The translations under genes and the position numbers were made by a program. A stretch of DNA of 64,000 nucleotides, taken from the NCBI GenBank assembly GCA_001769125.1, contig MEOG01000008.1, forward strand, positions 1 to 64,000, given 5' to 3'. Shown here one piece after another: positions 53,401 to 63,000 of the stretch (its first letter is position 1; every line of letters starts with the position of its first letter). A model generated the notes under the pieces. That model worked only from the letters and a program-made list of their open reading frames with translations. It did not search any database and was not told where the DNA came from. This stretch comes from Bacteroidetes bacterium GWF2_35_48. GTDB taxonomy: Bacteria > Bacteroidota > Bacteroidia > Bacteroidales > GWF2-35-48.

Positions 53401-53417
53401 ATGCATTGAAAAAATAA
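50409..53417 (+). CDS. Fusion of NagZ-type beta-N-acetylhexosaminidase (GH3) and a beta-lactamase-family serine hydrolase
   Basis: The start is set at ATG 50409; the frame also extends to a TTG at 50388. An uncleaved or signal-anchor helix lies near residues 15-40. The GH3 domain (about 55-400) has KHFPGHGDTDVDSH with the catalytic histidine and FTDALNMKGV with the nucleophile aspartate. A GH3 C-terminal-like region follows (about 400-600). The last about 390 residues are a class C/esterase-type serine hydrolase: SITK (SxxK), YSDLS in the YxN position, and GHSGFTGTVVW near the end. NagZ trims GlcNAc from muropeptides; the second domain could act on peptide stems. It would face the periplasm and serve cell-wall recycling. 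Confidence 0.9.
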   Translation: MNDKRTENLIQKNRMIIFRTVLFSVSLFALIAGNIFLFGDETKKNVKKNNPPFLSTGTVWADSLMRSMSQDEKIAQLFMVAAYSNKDKKHEEDVRRLIKEYKVGGLIMMQGGIVKHSKLLNNYQSISKIPLLISMDAEWGPAMRLDSVSDFPRQMALGAIQDGELIFQFGEEVARQCKLLGIHVNFAPVIDINNNPKNPVINHRSFGEAKWNVLSKGLIYMNALQKNNIIAVGKHFPGHGDTDVDSHKALPVINKTRKSLDSLEFFPFKHTIASGISGIMVAHLFIPSLDSTPLLAATLSKKIVTDLLKDSMQFNGLVFTDALNMKGVSLDYKQDELALKALQAGNDVILFPDDVPGAITLIKNAIKNNKISQIEIDKRCKKILQAKYWAGLSKYSPIKTEKLYEELNISKTMLLKRKLIENSLTLVKNDKGLVPFYRLDTLNIAAVAISNDDKNIFQETLKLYSDVKCFTVSGSADDAKYSALIDSLGNFNTIILSIHNMNTSPVKQFGLTTQALSFIKNISAKNNVVLSLMGNPYALEYISGTEKMESILVAYDDADITRELSAQLLFGGIPAKGKLPVSVPEKFKAGVGLILPLKIRLKYSIPEEVKANKNILLKIDSLAQNAIDEGAFPGCQILAVKNGVVFYHKAFGHHTYEKNKKVNIFDIYDIASITKVVATTPAAMKLYGESKLDLDKKVCSYLSYLDSTNKNEIIIKDILTHQGNLTPFIPFWKKTLDKNKEFKKEIYSKVPTCNYPYQVTDSLFIHKSYRDTLFCRMAESKPPKKKGYVYSDLSMYFMQDIIEKLTKIRLDSFALKNLYIPIGANTMGYNPLTRFSKNIIPPTEKDTAFRKQLIHGFVHDQGAAMMGGVAGHAGVFSNANDIAKIFQMYLNKGTYGGRQFLTKDALEIFIKAPFISKGNRRGLGFDKPETNKRKPNPVYSCVSKNAFGHSGFTGTVVWADPDNNLIFVFLSNRIHPDAENKKIGKLSVRAKIQALFYDALKK

Positions 53418-53427
53418 AAATAATTAC

Positions 53428-53450
53428 TTACGTTACGTAAATTTTTTTTT
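53428..53450 (+). terminator. Weak intrinsic terminator
   Basis: TTACG-TTA-CGTAA followed by A and nine T residues, 11 bases after the GH3/serine-hydrolase stop. The stem is only five pairs. Confidence 0.55.
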
Positions 53451-53474
53451 ATTAATCAACATTATTTATCACAA

Positions 53475-53505
53475 TTTGCGTAACATCATATAATTATTAT
53501 CTTTG
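53475..53505 (+). promoter_or_regulatory. Predicted promoter of the hybrid histidine kinase
   Basis: TTTG (53475-53478), exactly 19 bases, TATCTTTG (53498-53505): a perfect Bacteroidota match, predicted start near 53512, 44 bases before the ATG. Confidence 0.78.
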
Positions 53506-53555
53506 CAGCTCCACCGACCAATTATAAACAAAAGCCTTTGTTTATAATTTTTTTT

Positions 53556-55538
53556 ATGTCAGAAAGATTCAATAATAATGATGCTGAAAGGGAGATTGTT
53601 GCGTTAAAGCAGAAAATCAGCAACCTGGAAGAAAAATTATCAGAGCGAGAAAACAGAATTCAAAAACTTGAACAAGTTGAGCTTGCTTTCAATTCATTAT
53701 ACAAATATAATCCTTGTTATATTGCAATTATTAATTCAGCAACAAAAATCATTGTTGATGTAAACGATATTTTTACAGATATTTCTGGATATTCAAAGGA
53801 TGAAATAATTGGCAAAACTACTCTTGAATCTGGAATAATTACTGCTGAGTTAAAAAAGAATTTCGATGAATATGTTGCTTCGGGTATAATAACAAACATT
53901 CCCGGCTTTTTTCAGATGAAAAATGGTACTGCAATTGAAGTAAAAATATCTTTTATTCCTGTAATTCTCAACGGCGAATACCATACAATTACTATTGGCG
54001 TTGATATCAGAGAAAAGAAAAATTCAGAAGAACGATTCCGTTTGCTACTTGAGCATGCTGTTGATGGTATTTTTCATGGAAATTCACAAGGTAATTTTAT
54101 TTCAGTTAATACGCAGGGAGCAGAAATGACGGGCTATTCAAAAGAAGAAATTCTTAAACTGAATATGAAAGATCTCTTTACTGTAGAAGAATTGCAAGCG
54201 CATCCATTACGTTTCGATTTATTGAAGAAAGAAGAAACTGTAAGAATTGAACGTAAAGTAAAACGAAAAGACGGCTCTCTGATTTTTGTAGAAATGAACA
54301 CAAAGATGATGCCTGACGGAACATACCAATCTTTTTTCAGGAACACAACAGAACGTAAAAAAATAGAAACAGAGCTGATCCTTGCAAAAGAAAAAGCTGT
54401 TGAATCAGATTTTTTAAAGTCATCTTTTCTTGCCAACATGAGTCATGAAATAAGAACTCCTTTAAATGGTATTCTTGGATTTACAGATTTATTACTTACC
54501 GAAGATATTGAACCGGAAAAAAGAGATGAATTTTTAAAAATTATAAATACCAATGGAAAACAATTACTAACTATTATCAATGATATTATTGATATTTCCA
54601 AAATAGAGGCTGAAGAAGTTGTTATTAACCCCGTAAAATGTTTCTTGAACAATTTCATGTTTGAATTATTTACTTTTTATAATGGTGAAAATTTAACATG
54701 CAATAATGGAAACGTTGAATTAAAATTAGATATTCCTGTTCAGCAGAGTATACTGATATATATTGACGATGTCAGATTACGACAGATTTTTAATAATCTG
54801 ATAGGAAATGCATTGAAATTTACACATCAGGGAACAATTGAATTCGGTTTTTCTATAAATATTGAAGATTATATTATTACATTTTTTGTAAAAGATACAG
54901 GAATTGGTATTCCTGAAGATATGAAATATCAGATTTTTGAACGCTTCATTCAGGCAGATAATACAATAACCCGGTCGTATGGAGGTACAGGATTGGGGTT
55001 AGCAATAACCAAAGGTTTGGTAGAACTTATGAATGGCAGGCTTTGGGTAGAATCTGAAGAAGGGAAAGGCTCTTCTTTTTATTTTACCTTGCCTTATAAT
55101 ACCGTTCTGGTAAACGATCGTACAAGCCAAAGTGTTGAAAACGCAAAACCTGTATACAAATGGAAAGGTAAAACGATTTTAGTTGTAGAAGATGATTACG
55201 ACAGTTATTTATATTTAGAAACCCTGCTTGAAAAAAATGAAGCTTCTGTTATACGCGCTATTCATGGAGAAGACGCTATTCTTCAAATAAAATCAAACAG
55301 CAATATTGATCTGGTTTTATTGGATATTCAAACTCCTGTAATGAATGGCATAGATGCAGCACTGGCGATACGCGGATTTAACAGGAAAATACCAATTATA
55401 GCCCAAACTGCAAATGTATTTGAAGAAGATAAAGACCGCTGCCTGTCAGCTGGGTGCAATGCTTTTGTTTCAAAACCTATTGAAATTAAAGAATTGTTTC
55501 ACCTGATAGATAATTTTTTTAAAAGAATGCAGAATTAG
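53556..55538 (+). CDS. Hybrid PAS sensor histidine kinase with receiver domain
   Basis: Start ATG 53556 (MSERFNNND). A 660-residue cytoplasmic protein without membrane helices. Coiled coil (about 8-40), two PAS domains (about 45-150 and 155-265), HisKA with the phosphorylated histidine in ANMSHEIRTPLNGILGF, a HATPase domain (DTGIGIPEDM; GGTGLGLAITKGLVELM), and a C-terminal receiver (TILVVEDD; phospho-accepting aspartate in VLLDIQTPVMNG; SKPI). Phosphate would move histidine to aspartate within the protein and then to an unseen partner. Without membrane segments the signal is intracellular. No response regulator is adjacent. Confidence 0.93.
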   Translation: MSERFNNNDAEREIVALKQKISNLEEKLSERENRIQKLEQVELAFNSLYKYNPCYIAIINSATKIIVDVNDIFTDISGYSKDEIIGKTTLESGIITAELKKNFDEYVASGIITNIPGFFQMKNGTAIEVKISFIPVILNGEYHTITIGVDIREKKNSEERFRLLLEHAVDGIFHGNSQGNFISVNTQGAEMTGYSKEEILKLNMKDLFTVEELQAHPLRFDLLKKEETVRIERKVKRKDGSLIFVEMNTKMMPDGTYQSFFRNTTERKKIETELILAKEKAVESDFLKSSFLANMSHEIRTPLNGILGFTDLLLTEDIEPEKRDEFLKIINTNGKQLLTIINDIIDISKIEAEEVVINPVKCFLNNFMFELFTFYNGENLTCNNGNVELKLDIPVQQSILIYIDDVRLRQIFNNLIGNALKFTHQGTIEFGFSINIEDYIITFFVKDTGIGIPEDMKYQIFERFIQADNTITRSYGGTGLGLAITKGLVELMNGRLWVESEEGKGSSFYFTLPYNTVLVNDRTSQSVENAKPVYKWKGKTILVVEDDYDSYLYLETLLEKNEASVIRAIHGEDAILQIKSNSNIDLVLLDIQTPVMNGIDAALAIRGFNRKIPIIAQTANVFEEDKDRCLSAGCNAFVSKPIEIKELFHLIDNFFKRMQN

Positions 55539-55599
55539 GACACAGCCTTTTTTGTTTTTTTTGATACAGTTTATTTGTTGATTTCAATTACTGCTGCCT

Positions 55600-55800
55600 T
55601 CGACTCCCTGCCTACCGGACAGGCAGGCGCTCAGTCAGCGACTACACCTTACTAATTACCGATTACCAATTACCTGCAACCCTCCCAACTTGCAACCTGC
55701 AACAATCCCAACCTGCAACCTGCAACACTCCTAACCTGCAACCTGCTACATTGCGATGCGCTGAGCAAAGTCGAAGCGAGCTTGTCGAAATCTGCAACTT
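55600..55800. repeat. Mixed intergenic repeats between the kinase gene and ffh
   Basis: A palindrome cctgcctaccggacaggcagg (55609-55629) is followed by about seven aacctgcaac-like units (55672-55750) and a family F word (gcgatgcgctgagcaaagtcgaagcgagcttgtcgaa). The 360-base gap holds no gene. TATCTTTG at 55866-55873 is a likely -7 box for ffh, though no good -33 element lies at the right distance. Confidence 0.65.
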
Positions 55801-55898
55801 TTGGAAAAATATCCTTACCCCCATGATAAAATTCCTCTCTCTGTTTTTTGTAAAAGCTAATTTTATATCTTTGCTGGTCAAAATAAAAAACAAAACAA

Positions 55899-57233
55899 AT
55901 GTTTGAAAATTTATCGGATAAACTTGAGAAATCGTTTAAACTTCTTAAAGGAGAAGGTCGAATTACAGAGGTTAATGTTGCAGAAACGCTGAAAGAAGTA
56001 CGCAGAGCATTGCTTGATGCTGACGTAAATTTTAAAATTGCAAAAAGTTTTACGGAAAACGTAAAGAAAACAGCGCTTGGATTGGATGTACTAAAAGCTG
56101 TGAAACCTGGCGAAATGATGGTTAAAATCGTTCATGATGAACTGACGATTTTAATGGGAGGACAGAAAGAAGAAGTCAACCTGAAAGGCTCGCCTGCTAT
56201 TATTCTGATGGCCGGTTTGCAGGGTTCCGGTAAAACAACTTTTTCTGGAAAACTGGCAAACTTTTATAAAAATAAAAAGGGAAAAAGGCCACTGCTTATT
56301 GCCGGAGACGTTTACAGACCTGCTGCAATTGATCAGTTAAAAGTTTTAGGAACACAGATTGATGTTCCTGTTTACACTGAAGAAGGAAATAATAAGCCCG
56401 TTGAAATTGCAGAAAATGGAATCAGGTATGCAAGGCAGAATGGCTTTGATTTGGTAATTGTAGATACCGCCGGACGTCTTGCTATTGACGAAGATATGAT
56501 GCGGGAAATTGCTGCAATTAAAAAAGCAATCAATCCCAGTGAAATTCTGTTTGTAGTGGATTCCATGACAGGTCAGGATGCTGTTAATACTGCAAAAGAA
56601 TTTAACGACCGCCTGAATTTCGATGGTGTAATCCTAACAAAACTTGACGGCGATACACGCGGTGGAGCTGCTTTATCCATACGTTCTGTTGTTGAGAAAC
56701 CAATTAAGTTTGTCGGTACTGGTGAAAAATTGGATGCGCTTGATATTTTTTATCCCGAGCGTATGGCTGACAGAATTCTCGGTATGGGCGATATTGTTTC
56801 TCTAGTCGAGAAAGCACAGGAACAATTCGATGTTGAAGAATCAAGAAAGCTTCAGAAAAAAATAGCTAAAAATCAATTTAATTTTAATGATTTTATTTCC
56901 CAGATTCAACAAATTAAAAAAATGGGAAACCTGAAAGACCTTGCTTCCATGATACCGGGAGTAGGAAAGGCTTTGAAAAATATTGACATTGATGATAATG
57001 CGTTTAAAAGTATTGAAGCAATTATACATTCAATGACACCTGAGGAAAGAGAAAATCCTACTTTACTTAATGGAAGTCGTAGAAAACGTATCGCAGTTGG
57101 CAGTGGTACCAATATTCAGGAAGTAAACAGGCTCATCAAACAATTCGATGAAACCCGAAAGATGATGAAAATGATAACAAGCGGAAAAAATATGTCACGC
57201 ATGATGGGAAACATGCCGTTTATGAAAAAATAA
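55899..57233 (+). CDS. ffh: Signal recognition particle GTPase Ffh
   Basis: Binds 4.5S RNA and signal sequences and delivers nascent membrane proteins to FtsY. N-domain helices at 1-85; the GTPase has [15 protein letters not shown] (G1), DTAGR (G3) and TKLDGD (G4); then a methionine-rich M domain (about 300-444) ending [12 protein letters not shown]. The length of 444 residues is normal. The 4.5S RNA gene is not in this window. Confidence 0.97.
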   Translation: MFENLSDKLEKSFKLLKGEGRITEVNVAETLKEVRRALLDADVNFKIAKSFTENVKKTALGLDVLKAVKPGEMMVKIVHDELTILMGGQKEEVNLKGSPAIILMAGLQGSGKTTFSGKLANFYKNKKGKRPLLIAGDVYRPAAIDQLKVLGTQIDVPVYTEEGNNKPVEIAENGIRYARQNGFDLVIVDTAGRLAIDEDMMREIAAIKKAINPSEILFVVDSMTGQDAVNTAKEFNDRLNFDGVILTKLDGDTRGGAALSIRSVVEKPIKFVGTGEKLDALDIFYPERMADRILGMGDIVSLVEKAQEQFDVEESRKLQKKIAKNQFNFNDFISQIQQIKKMGNLKDLASMIPGVGKALKNIDIDDNAFKSIEAIIHSMTPEERENPTLLNGSRRKRIAVGSGTNIQEVNRLIKQFDETRKMMKMITSGKNMSRMMGNMPFMKK

Positions 57234-57414
57234 GGTTATTCGACAAAAATAGTGGAAGAGCTTATAAATAAATTGAAAGTATAACAAATCTTGGAATATC
57301 GTATTACCCGATCTGCTGTACCGTGATGATTTATTTTATATGCCAATAATATTTTACGAAAAAGTACGGCATAAACCAAAGGTAGAAATATTAATACGTC
57401 CTTCAGTCTATTTA

Positions 57415-57637
57415 TTGTCCGTCCATAAAGTCAGTGTTTGGTTCAGAATGTTCGAGCGTTGCAGTGAGCCAGCCGAACTGAGCAAGCCTGCCTTGCCGGT
57501 AGGCAGGGCTTTCGCAGTGTTGAAAACCAAGGAGTTTACTTTTGTAAATGACTGTTTTCAACACACGGCATACTGCTGGTAGCAGTATGAGCGAGCTGGT
57601 GCGTTGTAACGCAGCTATCGGACATTATGGACAAACA
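57415..57637 (-). mobile_element. Family C palindromic element, copy 3, with extra palindromes
   Basis: Exact 7-base flanks CTATTTA at 57408-57414 and 57638-57644. Ends TTGTCCGTCCATAAAGTC and GACATTATGGACAAACA. Core GGAGTTTAC-TTTT-GTAAATGAC between GTGTTGAAAAC and GTTTTCAACAC arms. Additional hairpins (CATACTGCT-GGT-AGCAGTATG; gcctgccttgccggtaggcagg) make it longer than copies 1 and 2. Confidence 0.8.
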
Positions 57638-57666
57638 CTATTTAACTATTTCACTTTGGTATTAGA

Positions 57667-57758
57667 TTCGACCCTGATTGGGTCGAACATGAATAACCGG
57701 ATATTTCATATCCGGTAAATGAATATACAGCCGAAGGATACAACCCCGAAGTGGGTTG
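57667..57758. repeat. Cluster of three short hairpins upstream of folD
   Basis: TTCGACCC-TGATT-GGGTCGAA (57667-57687), ACCGGATAT-TTC-ATATCCGGT (57696-57716) and CAACCC-CGAAGT-GGGTTG (57741-57758), all perfect stems. Size and loop form resemble the internal hairpins of family A. They lie in the 623-base gap between ffh and folD, which has no gene. Confidence 0.75.
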
Positions 57759-57856
57759 AATATATTAATGCGAAAAACGATGGAATGGTTAAATACGTAT
57801 AAGTGTTCCATTGAAAATGTCGAATAACTAAAAATAATAACGACACATAAATTTTT

Positions 57857-58735
57857 ATGCAAATAATAGACGGAAATAAAATAGCAGCAGAAATAAAAAA
57901 TGAAATAGCCGAAGCTGTAACTGAAATAAAAAATAAAGGTGGAAAAACTCCGCACCTTGCTGCCATGCTCATAGGTAATGACGGCGCAAGCGAAACTTAT
58001 GTCGGACATAAAGTAAAAGCATGCGAGCAGGTTGGTTTTAAGTCTACACTTGTAAGATACGATGCTTCTATTACAGAAAAAGAAGTGCTCGATAAAGTCA
58101 TTGAAATTAATAATGATCCGGATATTGACGGACTGATCGTTCAGTTACCGCTCCCAAAGCATATTTCAGAGCAAAAGGTTCTTGAAACAATAAATTTCAA
58201 AAAAGATGTTGACGGATTTCATCCCGTAAACGTGGGCAGAATGGTGTTGGGTTTACCCTCTTTTATCCCTGCTACTCCATTTGGAATTATTGAATTATTC
58301 CGAAGGTACAACATTCCTACTGAAGGAAAAAATTGTGTGATTCTTGGTCGTAGCAATATCGTGGGAACACCGATGAATTTATTGATGAGCCGAAAAGCAT
58401 ACCCTGGAAATTGTACGGTAACGATATGTCATAGCAAAACAAAAAACATTGAAGAAATTTGCAGGAATGCCGATATTATAATTGTAGCGATGGGAATAGC
58501 AGAATATCTGAAAGCAGATATGGTGAAAGATGGTGCTGTTGTTATAGATGTAGGAATTACCAGAGTAAAATCCGACAAAACAAAATCAGGATGGAAGCTA
58601 TTAGGTGATGTGAAATTCGATGAAGTTGCGCCAAAATGCTCTTATATTACTCCAGTCCCGGGAGGCGTTGGTCCAATGACCATTGTTTCATTACTGAAAA
58701 ATACTTTGAGTTCAGCGCGGAATGAAATTTATTAA
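57857..58735 (+). CDS. folD: Methylenetetrahydrofolate dehydrogenase / methenyltetrahydrofolate cyclohydrolase
   Basis: Interconverts 5,10-methylene-, methenyl- and 10-formyl-tetrahydrofolate with NADP. Motifs: [16 protein letters not shown] with the catalytic lysine, [23 protein letters not shown], the dinucleotide-binding [13 protein letters not shown], and [12 protein letters not shown]. The length of 292 residues is normal. It is apparently monocistronic. Confidence 0.97.
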   Translation: MQIIDGNKIAAEIKNEIAEAVTEIKNKGGKTPHLAAMLIGNDGASETYVGHKVKACEQVGFKSTLVRYDASITEKEVLDKVIEINNDPDIDGLIVQLPLPKHISEQKVLETINFKKDVDGFHPVNVGRMVLGLPSFIPATPFGIIELFRRYNIPTEGKNCVILGRSNIVGTPMNLLMSRKAYPGNCTVTICHSKTKNIEEICRNADIIIVAMGIAEYLKADMVKDGAVVIDVGITRVKSDKTKSGWKLLGDVKFDEVAPKCSYITPVPGGVGPMTIVSLLKNTLSSARNEIY

Positions 58736-58823
58736 CTCAACTTTTGTGTGTTTTTTTATATTGCTTTTTGAAAATATGAGTCTACTCTGAAAAGCCTATA
58801 AATTTAAAATGCCACTAAACCAT

Positions 58824-59849
58824 CTACAACAAACTACTCCCCCTATTAATGAAAGGATTTGGATTTGTGTATCTCAAGCTAATTTCAAAAGCGCCGTTTT
58901 TATTGGTGGCAATTTTCAGATCAGAAATATTGATGTCATAAGAAAAGGTCATGGCAAAGCGGCCGGTTTCAAGACCAACAGAGAAAATTACAGCATCATG
59001 ATTTCTGTAATAAAAACCTACAGATACAGCAGAGCCTTTCACTTTGGAATAAACGTTCCTGTTTTCTCTTGGTACATAACGAACCGAAGTGCCGGCTACA
59101 AACTCATTTGCCGGTCCCTGGTTTGTAAAATAGCCCGAAGGAATAATTGCAAAACCTGACATTCCCATTCCAAAAGACGCCTTGCCATACACTGCATATC
59201 TTGAGTACATCTGGTCTTCTGAATGAAATTTCAAATCCGGCTTATTTGCATGCAACCACGAAACACCAAGCTGTGATTGTATCCCTTTATTTTTTGATTC
59301 GTCATGAATAACGGAATAATATGACCATGCAATACCCGTGCTGAAATCGCCCAAAATAAAACTATTAAAATCGAATGTTTCACCGGGATTTAAGGAAGGA
59401 TTGTAAGAATTGCCATCAAATTGATTATCCCATGTTAAATTTCCTGTTGAAATATTTTTATGAATAATTCCAGAAGATATGCCTGCAGTAAGATAATGCT
59501 CCCTCGATAATTTTGCATGATAAGCTACCGATAAACTAACTATGTTTGTTGTAAGCTGCGTGATTCCCGCTTTATCATTCAAAACAAATATTCCCACTCC
59601 TAAAAATCCTGTTTTTAATTTATTTTTAAATAATCCTGCATCAATAGATAAAGAGGCTGTTTCATACGGATAAGCAACACTTCTCCACTGGCTACGATAA
59701 TTTAAAACTGCCCGTTGATCTCCTTTCAAAGTCCCTGTTAATGCAGGATTTAAAGCTAAAGGGATGGTATTAAACTGTGAAAAATGAAAGTCCTGCGCCT
59801 GCGATAGTATAGCCATTAGCAAAAACAGACTGGTTATTATTTGTTTCAT
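58824..59849 (-). CDS. PorP/SprF-family outer-membrane protein
   Basis: A 341-residue barrel protein with signal peptide (cleavage near ILSQAQ). Family features: DFHFSQFNTIPLALNPALTG, the PALTG-type block, and RAVLNYRSQWRSV. PorP/SprF proteins are T9SS-associated and often encoded next to a type B substrate whose export or attachment needs that particular copy. Here the upstream gene on the same strand, 189 bases away, encodes a type B surface protein, which fits this pairing. Confidence 0.92.
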   Translation of the reverse strand: MKQIITSLFLLMAILSQAQDFHFSQFNTIPLALNPALTGTLKGDQRAVLNYRSQWRSVAYPYETASLSIDAGLFKNKLKTGFLGVGIFVLNDKAGITQLTTNIVSLSVAYHAKLSREHYLTAGISSGIIHKNISTGNLTWDNQFDGNSYNPSLNPGETFDFNSFILGDFSTGIAWSYYSVIHDESKNKGIQSQLGVSWLHANKPDLKFHSEDQMYSRYAVYGKASFGMGMSGFAIIPSGYFTNQGPANEFVAGTSVRYVPRENRNVYSKVKGSAVSVGFYYRNHDAVIFSVGLETGRFAMTFSYDINISDLKIATNKNGAFEISLRYTNPNPFINRGSSLL

Positions 59850-59959
59850 ATATGTGATTTTTTTTAATATTTTTATTCTTTACTATATCGCTCAAACCTC
59901 CGAGGACGCACCCCACGTGCCAACAGAGACCTCGCAGGTTATTGCTGACACATTCAAAT

Positions 59960-60025
59960 CGGTTGCTGAGCGACACCCAACCGGTGGCTGAGCGAAGCCC
60001 AACCGGTGGCTGAGCGGAGCCGAAG
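59960..60025. repeat. Three 22-base tandem units after the type B protein gene
   Basis: Three consecutive units of CGGTGGCTGAGCGAAGCCCAAC with few changes, ending 13 bases before the stop codon side of the 60039 gene. The word is related to family F repeats elsewhere. Confidence 0.75.
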
Positions 60026-60038
60026 CCCCGGTTTGACT

Positions 60039-63000
60039 TTACCTAATCAACGTAACATCACCTTTTTTCTCAATCACTTCTCCATTTTCAAATATAGCTT
60101 TTACGTAATACACAAAAACGGCGGAGTTTAAAGGCTTGTCTTTATAGTTGCCATCCCACCCAAAATTTTTGTCTTTTGTTTCAAAAACTTTATTACCGAT
60201 ACGGTCAAAAATCATCATGTCGAGTTCTACAATTCTTTTGCCTCGCACATATAAAACATCATTTACACCATTAGCATCTGGTGTAAATATTGTAGGAATA
60301 AACAACTCATTACAGAGAATAGTTGATGCATTAATAGTGTATGTTTCCATTTCAAAACAATTCGATCCATCTGTTACGGTTACTGTATATACGCCAGATG
60401 CGAGGGAACTTATTGTTGCTGTCGTTTCACCATTGCTCCATGCATAAAAATAGGGCACTGTACCTCCGATAATTGTAAGTACTAACCTGCCATCACTTCT
60501 GTCTTCGCAAGACTCATGGTTTATCGTAGCTGCTATCTGTAAAGCTGTTGATGCCATTACCTGTACCGGCTGAATATTACTACCACAGCCATTCCAGGCC
60601 ATAATATAATACGTACCGGCTGTTGTTACATTTGCGGGATTTGTTAGTGGAATCAAAGCTGAATTATCCATCCAATAACTTAATTCTAAAACCTGCGAAC
60701 TTCCCAAAGTAATAGCCGAAGATGTGAGATTAACAGAACCACCGGAGCAAACAACACCCGGATTATGTATTGTCAGTGTTGGTGGCACTGTACTGATATT
60801 TACTGTTACTGAACCTATGTCTGTTCCACAGGTATTTATTGCTTGTATATAATATGTTCCACTCTGTGAAATAGCTTGTGGATTTACCAAAGGGATTGTA
60901 GCACCTGCATCCATCCAGTAAGAGAGCGCGTAAATTCCTGAACTGCCGGAAGTAATAGTATCTGCGGTTAAATCAACCTGTGCCGGAAAACAAGCTGCTG
61001 CAGGAGGGTTAATAACCAATTCGGGTACAGATGGGAATACATTTACTGGTACTTCCTGAGAAGTTGTTCCGCAGGTATTTGTTGCCTGAATATAATAGAG
61101 ACCGCTGATAGTAACAAAATCTGGTGTGTTTAACGGAATGGTCAAAGCGCTGTTTGCCCAATAGCTTATTGTTTCTATTTGTGTGCTACCACTTGTAACG
61201 GCAGGGGCAGTCAGATCAACAAATAAAGGGGCGCATACCGGGGCGGGGTTGTTAATGACAAGTAAGGGCAACCCTGTATTTATGGTTACATTCACAGCCT
61301 CAATATCTGTTCCGCAGGCATTGATTGCCTGGATGTAATATATGCCAGACAAACTAATAGAATCAGGATTTGCAAGCGGACTAAATGCTCCGGCATCTGT
61401 CCAGTAAGAAATAGAAACAATCCCACTGCTTCCGGCAGTGACTGCTGCTGCTGTTATATCAACAAGAGTATTACAAACAGAAGCAGGATTATTAATGACA
61501 AGAACAGGTGCAGAAATATTGTAATACACATTAACCGAAGCTGTATCGCTCCCACAGGTATTAGATGCAACAATGTAATAAATACCGGATGTTGTTATCG
61601 AATTTGGGTTAGTGAGTGAAATTGTAGCTCCCGCGTCTGTCCAGTAAGAAAGAGTTAAAATGTAGGAACTGCCATTTGTTATTGCAGCATCCGTAATATC
61701 AACTGCCGTGCTGCATGAAGACGCAGGGTCTGTAACAAGAAGTATGGGAATATCCTGGCTGACAGTCATTGTAACAGTATCCGAAGAAGCAGGATTTCCA
61801 GTTATACAAATTGCATCGGATGTCAATACGCAATAAATTTCATCTGCATCTGATAGCAAATTATTAGTGTATTCATTGTTGCTTGTTCCGACTGTTGCTC
61901 CATTCAAATACCACTGGTATTGCGGGTTTGAACCTCCATTGACTGGTGTTGCAGTAAATGTAACATTTGTGCCATCGCAAATACTTGTCGCATCAGCAGC
62001 AACAGTTACGCTTACCGGAAGATTTGAACTTACAGTCATTGTAACAGTGTTTGATGTAGCCGGATTTCCTGTCGCGCATGTTGCATCGGATGTCAGCACA
62101 CAATAAATTTCATCTGCATCTGAAAGCAAATTATTAGTGTATTCATTGCTGTTTGTTCCGACTGTCGCTCCATTCAAATACCACTGGTATTGCGGGTTTA
62201 CGCCTTCGTTGCTTGGTGTTGCTGTAAATGTAACATAAGTGCCATCACAAATAGTTGTCGCATCAGCAGCAACAGTTACGCTTACCGGAAGATTTGAACT
62301 TACAGTCATTGTAACAGTGTTTGATGTAGCCGGATTTCCTGTCGCGCATGTTGCATCGGATGTCAGCACACAATAAATTTCATCTGCATCTGAAAGCAAA
62401 TTATTAGTGTATGTATTACTACTTGTTCCGACGGTCGCACCATTCAAATACCACTGATATTGCGGGTTTACGCCTTCGTTGCTTGGTGTTGCTGTAAATG
62501 TAACATAAGTGCCATCACAAATAGTTGTAGCATCAGCAGCAATGGTTACGCTTACCGGAAGATTTGAACTTACAGTCATTGTAACAGTATCCGAAGTAGC
62601 AGGATTTCCAGTTATACAAGTTGCATCGGATGTAAGTACGCAATAAATTTCATCTGCATTCGTAAGAGCTGCATTAGTATATGTACTGTTGCTTGTCCCG
62701 ACTGTTGCACCATTCAAATACCACTGGTATTGCGGATTTGGACCTTCGTTTATAGGAGTTGCAGTAAATGTAACATTTGTCCCATCGCAAATTGTTGTGG
62801 CATCAGCAGAGATGGTTACGCTAACAGGAAGATTTGAATTTACCGTCATTGTAACCGTATCCGAAGAAGCAGGATTTCCAGTTATACAAGTTGCATCGGA
62901 TGTAAGTACGCAATAAATTTCATCTGCATCTGATAGCAAATTATTAGTGTATGTATTACTACTTGTTCCGACTGTTGCACCATTCAAATACCACTGGTAT

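Noticed and set aside
57662-58009. 115-codon minus-strand frame overlapping the folD start
   Set aside because: It reads through the hairpin cluster and antisense to folD; phenylalanine/tyrosine-rich composition typical of a shadow frame.
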